Shown here: positions 24,555 to 33,149 of the stretch, in pieces | How the letters are laid out: each line of letters starts with the position of its first letter | How positions within the stretch are numbered: the first letter of the stretch is position 1 | Origin: Pontibacillus halophilus JSM 076056 = DSM 19796 | GTDB taxonomy: Bacteria > Bacillota > Bacilli > Bacillales > BH030062 | Direction: 5' to 3' | NCBI RefSeq assembly: GCF_000425205.1 | Contig: NZ_AULI01000010.1 | Coordinates: 1 to 64,000 of the forward strand | DNA length: 64,000 nt | Notes under the pieces: generated by a model | What the model was told of the DNA's origin: nothing | Database searches by the model: none | Seen by the model: only the letters and a program-made list of their open reading frames with translations | Position numbers and translations under genes: made by a program

Positions 24555-24561
24555 TCCATCA

Positions 24562-25848
24562 TCATTCTGCATAATGACCGCCTACTAGCTTGCTCCGATG
24601 CTTCGCGGTTCCGGCTTTCGTATAGGAGACAGCCCGTAAGAGTGCGTCATTGCCGAAGCGGTCCCGGATACTGTCCATTACGTAGCCAAGGTCGCGTTGC
24701 TTATCTCGTTCTGGTTCAAAGAAGCTCATTTGCATACCGACATCATCTGAGATGTTGGAGAGCGCAATCGATATTTTGCGGACGGTCCGCTGTTCGTAGA
24801 ACTCATCGAATAACTGCATGCAGACATCATAAAGCTCCATTGTAATATTCGTTGGCGTATCAATGGAGCGGGAACGGTAAAATCCTCCCGCCGCTTCATC
24901 TTTGCTATAGCTTAGTCCAAGGCTAATGGTACGTCCGGCCTTTTGATGGGTTCGTGCCCGCTTGGCCACCTCTTCGCACATCTCTAGAATGACGTATTTC
25001 ACTTCTTCCGGGTCGTGATAGTCGCGGAGGAGAATTTGGCTTTTGCCGAAGCTGATTTGCCCTTGCATGATTGGTGCACCGAGTTCAGACAAATCCACCC
25101 CGTTCGCGTGATAATACAGCTGATTTCCCATGACGCCGAACGTCTTCTCGAGCTGCTTTAGTGGGTAACGAGCAAGCTGCCCGATTGTCGTAATGCCCAT
25201 ACGGTTAAGCCGCTTCTCTAACTGAGAACCAATCCCCCACATTTCACGAAGCGGGGTTACAGGCCAAAGTCTTGTCTTTATATCGTCATAAGTCCATTCG
25301 GCAATGCCTTCTTTCTTCGCATCCAAATCGAGACATAGCTTTGACATGAGCATGTTTGGCCCGATTCCGATGGCACATGGAAGGTGAAATGTCTCAAGCA
25401 TCTCATCTTGAATCATCTTTGCTACTTCTTCTGCACTCCCCCATAACCGTTCTGTTCCAGTTACATCGAGAAAGCTTTCATCGACACTGTACGTATGAAT
25501 GGCCTCCTTCGGCACGTAGCGATGAAACAACCGGGTAATCTCGCTTGAGATTTCAAGGTATAGCCTCATTTGGGCTGGTACGATATGAATACGCGGGTCA
25601 TCAGGAATCTCGAACAACCGGTTTCCTGTCTTGATCCCAAAGTCTTTCTTAAGCGCCGGGCTCGCTGCCAATACGACACTTCCTGAACGATTCAAGTCTG
25701 CCACGACTGCCAAATGCGTCGTCAGCGGGTCAAGCCCTCTCGTAATCGCTGCGCAGCTAGCGTAAAAACTCTTCATATCAATACACAGGATTTTGCGGTC
25801 TGGAAACGATGAATAATCAATAACGGGGTTGTGATTCTTAGCGCTCAT
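24562..25848 (-). CDS. Y-family DNA polymerase (UvrX/YqjW type)
   Basis: 428 residues; translesion polymerase of the UmuC-like branch common in Bacillus. Catalytic residues are in LCIDMKSFYASC (Asp24) and SVDESFLDVTG (Asp123, Glu124). A helix-hairpin-helix region reads WGIGSQLEKRLNRMGITTIGQLA (about 205-227). Near the C-terminus MQMSFFE looks like a beta-clamp binding motif. A perfect LexA box lies between the -35 and -10 of its promoter, so it belongs to the SOS response. The small YolD-like partner gene often found beside uvrX was not seen. Confidence 0.93.
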   Translation of the reverse strand: MSAKNHNPVIDYSSFPDRKILCIDMKSFYASCAAITRGLDPLTTHLAVVADLNRSGSVVLAASPALKKDFGIKTGNRLFEIPDDPRIHIVPAQMRLYLEISSEITRLFHRYVPKEAIHTYSVDESFLDVTGTERLWGSAEEVAKMIQDEMLETFHLPCAIGIGPNMLMSKLCLDLDAKKEGIAEWTYDDIKTRLWPVTPLREMWGIGSQLEKRLNRMGITTIGQLARYPLKQLEKTFGVMGNQLYYHANGVDLSELGAPIMQGQISFGKSQILLRDYHDPEEVKYVILEMCEEVAKRARTHQKAGRTISLGLSYSKDEAAGGFYRSRSIDTPTNITMELYDVCMQLFDEFYEQRTVRKISIALSNISDDVGMQMSFFEPERDKQRDLGYVMDSIRDRFGNDALLRAVSYTKAGTAKHRSKLVGGHYAE

Positions 25849-25890
25849 TCCCCTCTCCTCCTTTTGAACTACCGAAAGTGGTTACTTCTT

Positions 25891-25919
25891 ATTATGCGAA
25901 CTTTTGTTCGGTTTATCAA
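25891..25919 (-). promoter_or_regulatory. SOS promoter with LexA box
   Basis: On the minus strand TTGATA (25919-25914) and CATAAT (25896-25891) have a 17-base spacer. The spacer contains CGAACTTTTGTTCG (25897-25910), an exact CGAAC-N4-GTTCG LexA/DinR box. Binding there would block RNA polymerase. Confidence 0.92.
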
Positions 25920-25946
25920 TAGGGAGATGCTGGAAACACAAAAAAA

Positions 25947-25969
25947 TGCCCGAGCTTTACGCTCGAGCA
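25947..25969 (-). terminator. Terminator of the yqjP/yqjQ-like operon
   Basis: TGCCCGAGC (25947-25955) pairs with GCTCGAGCA (25961-25969), with one mismatch; a T7 run follows on the minus strand. It lies just after the stop at 25980. Confidence 0.82.
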
Positions 25970-25979
25970 CAATGACGTC

Positions 25980-26774
25980 TTATTTCTTTCTAAACTGCTT
26001 GGCGAACATCGCTTCAACCACACCAGGCATCAGCTGATACACTTTTGAACCTAGCTCCATCCAAGTCGGTAAATTGATTTCCCGTTTTCGTTTAAAGAGG
26101 TGTCGAACAACGGTACGAGCCACTCGGTCTGGGTCTAACATCCATCGTTCCACCGACTGTGTGTACGTCCCATCAGGATCTGCTGTATCGAAGAAGTTCG
26201 TGCGAACAGGACCTAGATTTACTGCCGTTACATATACGCCTTTATGCTGCACTTCTAAACGAAGCGAGTTCGTAAAGCCCAGTACAGCATGCTTCGTAGC
26301 GGCGTATCCGCTCGACTTGGGTGTTGAAATCTTCCCTGCTTGGCTTGCAATGTTCACAATGTGGCCCGTTCCTCGTGAGAGCATAGACGGAAGAACTTCT
26401 TTCACGCACTGAATAAGACCTAAGACGTTAACATCGAACATGGACTGAAACGAGGTCAAGTCCGTTTCCATCACATCTTCGAATACACCAAATCCAGCAT
26501 TATTAATCAAAGCATCAATGCGAACTCCTTCTTCTTTCATCCTTTGAAAGACGTGATGGACGTCTTCTCGATTAGAGACGTCACACCGGTAGTAGGAAAC
26601 GGCTATCCTCCACTCATCTTGGAGGTGATTAGTAAGCTCCTTAAGCTTCCCTTCATTCCTCGCAAGTAGGACGAGGTTGCCTCCTTCTCTCGCGATTTCA
26701 ACAGCTATGCTCTTTCCAATTCCACTCGATGCTCCCGTGACGAGCACGGTTTTGTTCTTTAGATGTTGGGTCAC
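25980..26774 (-). CDS. SDR-family oxidoreductase (YqjQ-like)
   Basis: 264 residues with TGASSGIG near residue 15, NNAGFG, catalytic Ser in NIASQAGK, Tyr/Lys in GYAATKHAV, and a C-terminal extension with KRKREINLPTWMELGSKVYQ. This extended form resembles YqjQ and other lipid-related SDRs of the DltE/Sadh type. It follows the MBL hydrolase by 13 bases; in B. subtilis yqjP and yqjQ are also neighbours, as recalled. A FadR-like box upstream hints at a link to lipid metabolism. Confidence 0.85.
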   Translation of the reverse strand: MTQHLKNKTVLVTGASSGIGKSIAVEIAREGGNLVLLARNEGKLKELTNHLQDEWRIAVSYYRCDVSNREDVHHVFQRMKEEGVRIDALINNAGFGVFEDVMETDLTSFQSMFDVNVLGLIQCVKEVLPSMLSRGTGHIVNIASQAGKISTPKSSGYAATKHAVLGFTNSLRLEVQHKGVYVTAVNLGPVRTNFFDTADPDGTYTQSVERWMLDPDRVARTVVRHLFKRKREINLPTWMELGSKVYQLMPGVVEAMFAKQFRKK

Positions 26775-26787
26775 AAGACATTACTCC

Positions 26788-27744
26788 TTATCGACTTACG
26801 TAATAGCTAACGCCGTCGTGCCACTGTACGGCTACGGCTCCAATACTTTCTAAATAGTCCAGCTGACCGAGCGTTTCAGACATCGCGAGACCAAGCTCTT
26901 TCTTGAATTGTTTCGGAAATAGAGCGGTACATATTTCGAAAGGGGTCTTCGGTGTAGTCAATAGAAGTCTAACTTTCTCGGCACGTTGTTCTTGTTTATG
27001 AATTCGTTCTGTTACTAATTCCTCAATCCCTGAGAAGATCTTTCCATGTCCGGGATAGACACGCTTCACGCCAAGGTCCACACAAGCAAGCATTGCGTTC
27101 CGATATTGAAGCAGCGGCTTCGGTCGCTCCCCACCTTCGTACCGAGGAGGTTCTATTAGTGGGTTGGAAGAAATGTGAGGAAGAATGTGGTCCCCTGCGA
27201 GCAACGATCCATCCTGTTCTCGGTAGAAAGAGAGATGGCTTTGAGCGTGACCTGGCGTTTCAATCACGACCCAATCTGGATGCCCAGGCAATAAATCCCC
27301 TTGTTGAAGTTCTCCATGGAGTGTCCCTTTCGTTAAATACTTTAAAGGGTCTCTTAGGAATTTCAAATACTTCTTAAATTCTTCAGGCACACCGGTTTCG
27401 GCGTACAGTTGAATAAAGAACGCCTCATATTGCTCAAAGAAAGCTGGTGGTTGCTCGAGCCAAGGTCGATTGTCCTGATGACCATACACAGTGGCATTCG
27501 GGAAATAGCCTACAAGACCAATGTGATCTGGGTGATGATGCGTGAGGATAATCTGCTCGATGTCCTCAGGTTCATAACCAATTTCCTTCAACTGCGTCGT
27601 CATGGCTTCCAAAGCTTCTTCTGTCTTCACCCCAGCATCAATAAGGCTAAGACGCTCGCCTTGCAGTAAATATGTATGAACATCCCCGACCGCGAATGGT
27701 GTTGGGACAGTCAGTTGATAAATCGTATCTGTCATAGTAATCAT
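26788..27744 (-). CDS. MBL-fold metallo-hydrolase (YqjP-like)
   Basis: 318 residues. Metallo-beta-lactamase fold with LTHHHPDHIGL (metal ligands His69, His71, Asp73, His74), ETPGHAQSHLSFY, AGDHILP and YPGHG. The C-terminal ~70 residues form a helical winged domain, as in the beta-lactamase-like LACTB2/YqjP group. ATG 27744 fits GGAGGGGG. First gene of a two-gene operon with the YqjQ-like SDR. Substrate unknown. Confidence 0.88.
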   Translation of the reverse strand: MITMTDTIYQLTVPTPFAVGDVHTYLLQGERLSLIDAGVKTEEALEAMTTQLKEIGYEPEDIEQIILTHHHPDHIGLVGYFPNATVYGHQDNRPWLEQPPAFFEQYEAFFIQLYAETGVPEEFKKYLKFLRDPLKYLTKGTLHGELQQGDLLPGHPDWVVIETPGHAQSHLSFYREQDGSLLAGDHILPHISSNPLIEPPRYEGGERPKPLLQYRNAMLACVDLGVKRVYPGHGKIFSGIEELVTERIHKQEQRAEKVRLLLTTPKTPFEICTALFPKQFKKELGLAMSETLGQLDYLESIGAVAVQWHDGVSYYVSR

Positions 27745-27757
27745 ATAAGCCCCCTCC

Positions 27758-27775
27758 GGAATGAATCATCATTCA
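27758..27775. promoter_or_regulatory. FadR-like operator upstream of the yqjP-like gene
   Basis: GGAATGA-ATCA-TCATTCA matches the recalled Bacillus FadR (YsiA) box TGAATGANTANTCATTCA at 14 of 16 defined positions. It lies just downstream of the -10, where a TetR-type repressor would block the promoter. Confidence 0.62.
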
Positions 27776-27789
27776 TTTTTGTTATTCTT

Positions 27790-27818
27790 ATTGTACCCCT
27801 TACACTACATTTTGTCAT
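27790..27818 (-). promoter_or_regulatory. Promoter of the yqjP/yqjQ-like operon
   Basis: On the minus strand ATGACA (27818-27813) and TACAAT (27795-27790) have a 17-base spacer. The FadR-like box starts about 15 bases downstream of the -10. Confidence 0.6.
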
Positions 27819-27831
27819 ATAGAAAAAGAAA

Positions 27832-27854
27832 AAGCTCTCGTACATCGAGAGCTT
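27832..27854 (-). terminator. Terminator of galU, overlapping its stop codon
   Basis: AAGCTCTCG (27832-27840) pairs with CGAGAGCTT (27846-27854); TTTTTCTTTTTC follows on the minus strand. The galU TAA (27855-27853) forms part of the stem. Confidence 0.86.
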
Positions 27855-28707
27855 AATGACTTAACAAATGAGCGATGTAGGCTTGAAGCGGCTCGCCTAG
27901 ATCATCACGTTGTGAGGCGAGTTCGATATTGGCTTTAATATACCCGATTTGATCCCCGATATCATACCGCTTTCCTTCATAGATTTGTGCAAAGATGGCT
28001 TCCTTTTGTAGCAGTGTCCCGATAGCAGCTGTAAGTTGAATTTCTCCATCAATCTCCTGTTGCTGGTCGATTTCATCAAATATTGCTGGGGTTAGTACGT
28101 ATCGTCCTGTAATCGCCCATCTGGATGCAGGTCTTTCTTTAGGTTTCTCTACCACGTGCTGAACACGACCATGTTGATCTATCTCTACAATTCCATACTT
28201 CGTTAAATCCTGTACCGATTCCTCTCGAACTAAGAGCGTTGAGGCTTGAACTTCCTTATAGTCCTTCATCACTCGCCCGATAGCAGGTGTCTCGTCTTCT
28301 TCTATTAGAATGTCGTCACCAAGTAGAACGGCAAAGTGTTCATCCCCTACGAATGCTTTCGCGCATCGTACAGCGTCTCCTAGACCACGAGGCGTTTTCT
28401 GACGGATGTAGTGAATATCTGCCAGTTCAGATACGTCTCGAACCATATTTAATTGAGCATACTTTTCCTTGTCCTCAAGTGTCCGTTCCAACTCATAACT
28501 TCGATCGAAATGGTCTTCAATCGCTCGCTTATGGCGGCCAGTGACAATTAGAATGTCTTCAATCCCCGCTCGGACAGCTTCTTCCACCACATACTGTATC
28601 GCAGGCTTATCCACGATTGGAAGCATTTCTTTCGGTTGCGCCTTCGTAGCAGGTAGAAAGCGGGTCCCTAAGCCGGCCGCTGGTATGACTGCCTTCTTCA
28701 CATTCAT
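27853..28707 (-). CDS. galU: UTP-glucose-1-phosphate uridylyltransferase
   Basis: 284 residues. It makes UDP-glucose from UTP and glucose-1-P for glycolipid, teichoic-acid glucose and possibly sulfoquinovose synthesis. The nucleotidyltransferase start reads KKAVIPAAGLGTRFLPATKA (4-23), followed by KEMLPIVDKPAIQYVVEEA, LLGDDI, YGIVE, VEKP and GKRYDIGD. ATG 28707 has GGAGGGGAG upstream. GtaB of B. subtilis is the counterpart. It is a single gene divergent from abgT. UDP-glucose is also the substrate expected for the SQD1-like enzyme at 3-4 kb. Confidence 0.95.
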   Translation of the reverse strand: MNVKKAVIPAAGLGTRFLPATKAQPKEMLPIVDKPAIQYVVEEAVRAGIEDILIVTGRHKRAIEDHFDRSYELERTLEDKEKYAQLNMVRDVSELADIHYIRQKTPRGLGDAVRCAKAFVGDEHFAVLLGDDILIEEDETPAIGRVMKDYKEVQASTLLVREESVQDLTKYGIVEIDQHGRVQHVVEKPKERPASRWAITGRYVLTPAIFDEIDQQQEIDGEIQLTAAIGTLLQKEAIFAQIYEGKRYDIGDQIGYIKANIELASQRDDLGEPLQAYIAHLLSH

Positions 28708-29161
28708 CTTTCTCCCCTCCCCTTTCTTCCTATTCTAATTCGGAAATGTGTACGGCTTTCAAATCAAGTTTTAAGATTATGTAACTTTGTAGAATCAATC
28801 ACTTTAAGGTGTAATTCTTTTCCTTTCTACAGATGATATACACAACGAGATAGGAGCCTCATCACAAAAAAATTTGTTAAAAAAACACGTTTAACATTGT
28901 CCATCGGAGAAACTCTAAATTGTTTCTCAACCATCCATAATCGTATAAAAGTGCGGATAATCAACAATTTTCTATCAAGTGTGTACACCTGTGAAAGACT
29001 AGTGTTTCACCAACATAGAAAAATGTCTACTTTATTGAAATTTCATAACATTCCGTATTTTGTAATAAGACTTTTCAATGCCTACAGGACGACTTATAAT
29101 GCACAAGTGCTTTAACGCGGAAAAAGATATTGAACACCTAATGTGAAAGGAAGATCCACCC
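28708..29161. other. Gene-free interval between galU and the AbgT gene
   Basis: About 450 AT-rich bases without a convincing ORF. It holds a T-rich stretch near 28865-28890, a perfect inverted repeat GAGAAAC (28907-28913)/GTTTCTC (28922-28928), another GTGAAA (28991-28996)/TTTCAC (29005-29010), and the AbgT promoter at 29072. The length and the two repeats suggest more control than a simple promoter needs. No known riboswitch was recognised. Confidence 0.5.
29072..29100 (+). promoter_or_regulatory. Promoter of the AbgT gene
   Basis: TTTTCA (29072-29077), 17-base spacer, TATAAT (29095-29100). The -10 is perfect and the -35 weak, 62 bases before the ATG. Confidence 0.55.
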
Positions 29162-30697
29162 ATGGAAAACACTCAAAAAAGTGGCTGGACTGGAAAGTTT
29201 CTAGACGTTATTGAACGCGTCGGGAATAAACTTCCACACCCAGTAACCATTTTTGCTCTGTTCGCACTTATTATTGTTATCACTTCAGGTATCCTTTCTT
29301 TCTTCAACGTTCAAGTTGAAGACCCGATTAAGGGAGAAACGATTACCGTCTTCAACCTTCTATCTTCAGAAGGAATACAGTACATGTTCGAAAACTTAGT
29401 CAGTAACTTCACAGGGTTCGCCCCGCTTGGTACTGTACTTGTCACCATGCTTGGTATCGGAATTGCGGAACGTTCCGGATTAATTAGTGCCATGCTACGT
29501 GGTTTAGTGATGTCAGTACCGAAGAGCTGGATTACAGCGGCACTTGTCTTCGCCGGAATCATGTCCAGCATGGCAGCCGATGCTGGGTACGTTGTGCTCG
29601 TGCCACTTGGTGCCGTTCTCTTCGCAGGAATGGGACGTCATCCACTAGCTGGTCTTGCTGCTGCCTTTGCTGGTGTATCGGCTGGCTTTAGCGCGAACTT
29701 GTCTTTAACTGCAATTGACCCAATTCTTGCAGATTTAACGATTGAAGCTGTTAATTCATCTGCTTTCGCTTCATATGCAGGTGAAATTCAATACACAATG
29801 AACTACTACTTCATGCTCTTCTCCGTGTTCCTATTAACTGCTGTAGGTACATGGGTAACAAACCGGATTGTGGAACCACGTCTTGGAACGTATGAAGGGA
29901 ATGTAGAAGAAACAGTAGAAGGACTAACGAAAACAGAAAAGAAAGGCCTACTGTCAGCTCTTATCGCATTGCTTGGAACAGCTGGACTTCTTTCTCTCTT
30001 AATCATTCCTGAAGCCGCGCCTTTACGTGGTGAAGAATTCTTGAAGTCCCCATTCTTCTTTAACTTAGTGCCTGTTATTGTGCTTATCTTCTTTATCCCT
30101 GGTTTCGTATACGGTCGTGTAACGAAAACGATTAAGAACGACAAAGATGTAGCGAATCAAATGACAGCGACAATGGAAACAATGGGCTCTTACATCGTCC
30201 TATCGTTTGCTGCGGCTCAATTTGTTGCCTACTTCAACCAAACGAATATCGGAAAGATTGTTGCTGTGCATGCAGCCAACTTCCTACAGACAACAGGCTT
30301 TGATGGGATTGCGCTTATCTTTGTATTCATCATTGTTGCAGCAAGCATTAACATGTTCATGGGAAGTGCTTCAGCAAAATGGGCAATTATGGCCCCAGTA
30401 TTCGTACCGATTATGATGCGCTTAGGTTATTCTCCTGAATTTACGACGTTGATCTACCGTATTGCTGACTCAACAACGAACGTAATTTCCCCGCTGATGA
30501 CTTACTTTGCCATCGTGATAGCATTTGCTCAGAAATATGACAAACGAATTGGAATCGGGACACTTGTCTCAACAATGCTCCCTTATTCAATTGCCTTCTT
30601 TATTATCTGGATTATTGTCCTATTCGTCTGGATGGCACTTGGAATTCCAATTGGACCTGGTGCAGGGATTGAATTTGATCCTTCACAATGGAAATAA
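29162..30697 (+). CDS. AbgT-family transporter
   Basis: 511 residues, about 11 membrane segments. AbgT features are the opening LDVIERVGNKLPHPVTIFALFALI, FTGFAPLGTVLVTMLGIGIAERSGL, MSSMAADAGYVVLVPLG, FAGVSAGFSANL, and MGSASAKWAIMAPVFVPIMM near the end. Members import p-aminobenzoyl-glutamate or export sulfonamides; here no abgA/abgB hydrolase is adjacent, though a RocB-like M20 peptidase gene lies 750 bases on. ATG 29162 follows AAAGGAAG. A strong terminator closes it. Confidence 0.92.
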   Translation: MENTQKSGWTGKFLDVIERVGNKLPHPVTIFALFALIIVITSGILSFFNVQVEDPIKGETITVFNLLSSEGIQYMFENLVSNFTGFAPLGTVLVTMLGIGIAERSGLISAMLRGLVMSVPKSWITAALVFAGIMSSMAADAGYVVLVPLGAVLFAGMGRHPLAGLAAAFAGVSAGFSANLSLTAIDPILADLTIEAVNSSAFASYAGEIQYTMNYYFMLFSVFLLTAVGTWVTNRIVEPRLGTYEGNVEETVEGLTKTEKKGLLSALIALLGTAGLLSLLIIPEAAPLRGEEFLKSPFFFNLVPVIVLIFFIPGFVYGRVTKTIKNDKDVANQMTATMETMGSYIVLSFAAAQFVAYFNQTNIGKIVAVHAANFLQTTGFDGIALIFVFIIVAASINMFMGSASAKWAIMAPVFVPIMMRLGYSPEFTTLIYRIADSTTNVISPLMTYFAIVIAFAQKYDKRIGIGTLVSTMLPYSIAFFIIWIIVLFVWMALGIPIGPGAGIEFDPSQWK

Positions 30698-30733
30698 TCT
30701 ACAGAATTAGATTCATCCTATAAGATACTCCTC

Positions 30734-30767
30734 AGCTTGTAGAGAAAGTACGATTTCTCTACAAGCT
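30734..30767 (+). terminator. Terminator of the AbgT gene
   Basis: AGCTTGTAGAGAAA (30734-30747) pairs perfectly with its complement at 30754-30767, followed by TTTTTC. Confidence 0.9.
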
Positions 30768-30800
30768 TTTTTCTATTCTAAGGTGGCCTGAACTATGTTC

Positions 30801-31376
30801 TCAAATCGTTAAAGATGCTCGAAATCCTCTAGCAGCATAATAGGACTCCGCTCCGTTATGATATAAGAAGACGTGACCATAACGACGATCACAGAACAGC
30901 GCCCCGCCTTGTTCACGGATATCAGCCGGTGTTTCAACCCAACTTGATGTCTTGTAATCTACATGGTCTAGCTTTTGCAAATAGCGGTATTGCTCCTCAG
31001 TTAGAAGCCTAACCCCCATCTCCTTCGCCAAGTCCAATGCGGAATTGTCTGGCTTATGCTTCTTCCGTGATTCTAACGCTTCTCGGTCGTAACAGACGCT
31101 TCTCCGGCCTTTAGGACTCTCCTTACTACAATCGTAAAACACAATCTCATCCTTCTCTTCCTTATAGAACACGACGTCCGGTTCTCCCCCTGTACACTCC
31201 ATCTCATTTAGAGACCAAAGCTTTGCAGGGAACTCTGTTAGCTTCTGTTGAACACGTTCCCACTTCACATTCGGATGGCGGTGACGATTTTCGTTGAAGC
31301 GTGCTTCTAACGTGCCTAGTAGTTCTTCACGATGTTCAGGTGCCAGTTGTTTTAGATCTGTTGCTTTATTGACCAT
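30801..31376 (-). CDS. DUF4256 family protein
   Basis: 191 residues, ATG 31376. Family features are LLGTLEARFNENRHRHPNVKW, LNEMECTGGEPDVVFYKEE, YDCSKESPKGRRSVCYDREA, DLAKEMGVRLLTEEQYRYLQ, SSWVETPADIR, GGALFCDRRYGHVFLYHNGAESYY. This is DUF4256, soluble and of unknown function; the closing block looks like a small catalytic or binding domain. It lies 69 bases behind the RocB-like gene on the same strand, so co-transcription is possible. Confidence 0.88.
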   Translation of the reverse strand: MVNKATDLKQLAPEHREELLGTLEARFNENRHRHPNVKWERVQQKLTEFPAKLWSLNEMECTGGEPDVVFYKEEKDEIVFYDCSKESPKGRRSVCYDREALESRKKHKPDNSALDLAKEMGVRLLTEEQYRYLQKLDHVDYKTSSWVETPADIREQGGALFCDRRYGHVFLYHNGAESYYAARGFRASLTI

Positions 31377-31445
31377 GAAATTCCTCCATTGTACATGTTC
31401 TAGCGTTTAGTATAGGTGTAGGTCTTTCTAGAATCCACAAGGTTG

Positions 31446-33059
31446 TCACGAAACTAATAGCTTCTGAATCGTCTCTGACACAAGGTTTGGGAGCACTGTA
31501 AAGCTGTAGTCCATTTCTAATCGCTCCGTCCATTGGTGAGCGTCTTTTCCATGCGGTCCGACGTTCAAGATTGGCATTTGGAACGCTTGGAGTAGTTCTT
31601 CAGACAAACTGAACCCTTTCCCACTTAACGGCATGTTATGAAGAAGCGCATCTAATGAGGATGGGCTAGAAGCTGGACCGATAAAGCTTAAATCGGACAA
31701 CCCACTAAAGTATTCAATTTCCTTTAATGTGATGCCTTCCTGCTCCGCTCGCTCCATCACATGTTGTAATGTCCCACGGATATATGGGTCGTCTTTCGAG
31801 GACACCGATGGATAGAATGGGGGGCTATAGAACAACACAATCATTGGCGCTAAATCCTTACAAAGGGAAGCCACTTCGTAGACAAGCTGTGTAGAAAAGT
31901 CTCGGTCCCCTCCCTCTCGTAAGCTCATAAGGAGGTTCTGCCTACGCTCCACTTCGAAATCCCCGTGACGCTCGACAGCTTCTTGGTACAGTTCATCGTA
32001 CGTATAGACACGTACGCTCATGTTCGGAAGCTTTAGCTCTGGACGCCCCGACAAAAAGGCGGATGCTTTCTGTTCATAATGAGCCTTAATCTTTAAGCTG
32101 GCCCGTTCTGCGGCCTTTCGTAACTTGTTATTAATCTCTGTTAAAGATTGCCTCATGTACATGACGTTGTACATGCTTACCGCTGCTTGCGGGGTCTGAA
32201 CAGAGTACTCCACTTTTAAGTCCCGCTGCATCAAGCTAACGGGCGGTGGAGTAGACTCTCCGTCACGATGTTCCACAAAGGTTTCGTTAAGCTCCAACTC
32301 TTCAGCCAAGTATCCCACCATTAAATTTGGATTCAACCCTGCAAATGGCTCGCCAACGTGCGTCTCTTTACCGTAACTAAGGAAGCCCGGAAGTAACTTC
32401 CCAATCGATCCGGAATAAACATAGTAATTTGGGTCACCAGGATATTGGCTAAACATCGGCTCTCCATTTAGACAGGCAGTATAGGAAAGGCCCTCTTCTT
32501 GCTTTAGTTGTTTCAATACATCGAGGGCTGTCAACATTCCAAGTGAGTTCACTTCTTCATCTGGTACAGTGAGAAGCAGGATGTTGCCATCAAAGGCTCC
32601 TTCAATAGCCCGTTCAACCATGGACAGATGAAGAGCGAGGCCCGATTTCATATCCATTGCCCCTCGCCCAAATAGCCAGTCTCCTTTTGCTAAATCCTGC
32701 TGTACTTGAGGTGGCAACGTTTCTTTCGTTTCATACATTTCCTTCGTAAGCTCTCTCGGGTGAAAGGCAACCTTCTCAAGTGTCCCATAATCCTCCACCC
32801 CAACAACGTCGAAATGGCTTAATAAGATCACCGTCTTCTTCTCTTCTCCTCTTTTAACAAGCGCGGTAAGGAGCTGACGTCCATCCTTTAGAGGGTGGGT
32901 TTGAACGTACTCGGGATGGTCTTTAAAGTAGGGGAACTCATCAAGTAGACTCTTCACGTGTTCCGGGAAAGCAACTTCATCTGGGCTTCCCGTAATACTC
33001 GGATACTCGACTAAGGTTGTTACGAGTTCTTTTAAGGCTACTTTTGTTTGCCATTTCAT
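31446..33059 (-). CDS. M20 peptidase, RocB-like
   Basis: 537 residues. It opens with LVTTLVEYPSITGSPDE, then ILLSHFDVVG (His/Asp metal ligands), GRGAMDMKSGLALHL (bridging Asp) and TVPDEEVNSLGM (catalytic Glu pair). The long C-terminal half with FYSPPFYPSVSS and YFSGLSDLSFIG is the RocB hallmark. RocB is tied to arginine use in B. subtilis, but its exact substrate is unclear. No rocACDEF genes are here. ATG 33059 fits AAGGAGTG; a GTG 12 bases earlier overlaps that site. Confidence 0.9.
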   Translation of the reverse strand: MKWQTKVALKELVTTLVEYPSITGSPDEVAFPEHVKSLLDEFPYFKDHPEYVQTHPLKDGRQLLTALVKRGEEKKTVILLSHFDVVGVEDYGTLEKVAFHPRELTKEMYETKETLPPQVQQDLAKGDWLFGRGAMDMKSGLALHLSMVERAIEGAFDGNILLLTVPDEEVNSLGMLTALDVLKQLKQEEGLSYTACLNGEPMFSQYPGDPNYYVYSGSIGKLLPGFLSYGKETHVGEPFAGLNPNLMVGYLAEELELNETFVEHRDGESTPPPVSLMQRDLKVEYSVQTPQAAVSMYNVMYMRQSLTEINNKLRKAAERASLKIKAHYEQKASAFLSGRPELKLPNMSVRVYTYDELYQEAVERHGDFEVERRQNLLMSLREGGDRDFSTQLVYEVASLCKDLAPMIVLFYSPPFYPSVSSKDDPYIRGTLQHVMERAEQEGITLKEIEYFSGLSDLSFIGPASSPSSLDALLHNMPLSGKGFSLSEELLQAFQMPILNVGPHGKDAHQWTERLEMDYSFTVLPNLVSETIQKLLVS

Positions 33060-33149
33060 TGATTTGACCACTCCTTGGTTAGAATTGACTTTTCACCTTC
33101 AATGAACCACAATCGAAGTAGAATTGTTACAGAAAGAGGAGGGTGGGAC

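Noticed and set aside
24375-24561. Search for a YolD-like partner gene downstream of the Y-family polymerase
   Set aside because: Only a short frame overlapping the polymerase stop (about 16 codons) exists; it has no YolD features.
28897-29115. 72-residue + strand frame in the galU-AbgT gap
   Set aside because: No ribosome site, no domain-like sequence, and it covers two inverted repeats and the AbgT promoter; probably chance.
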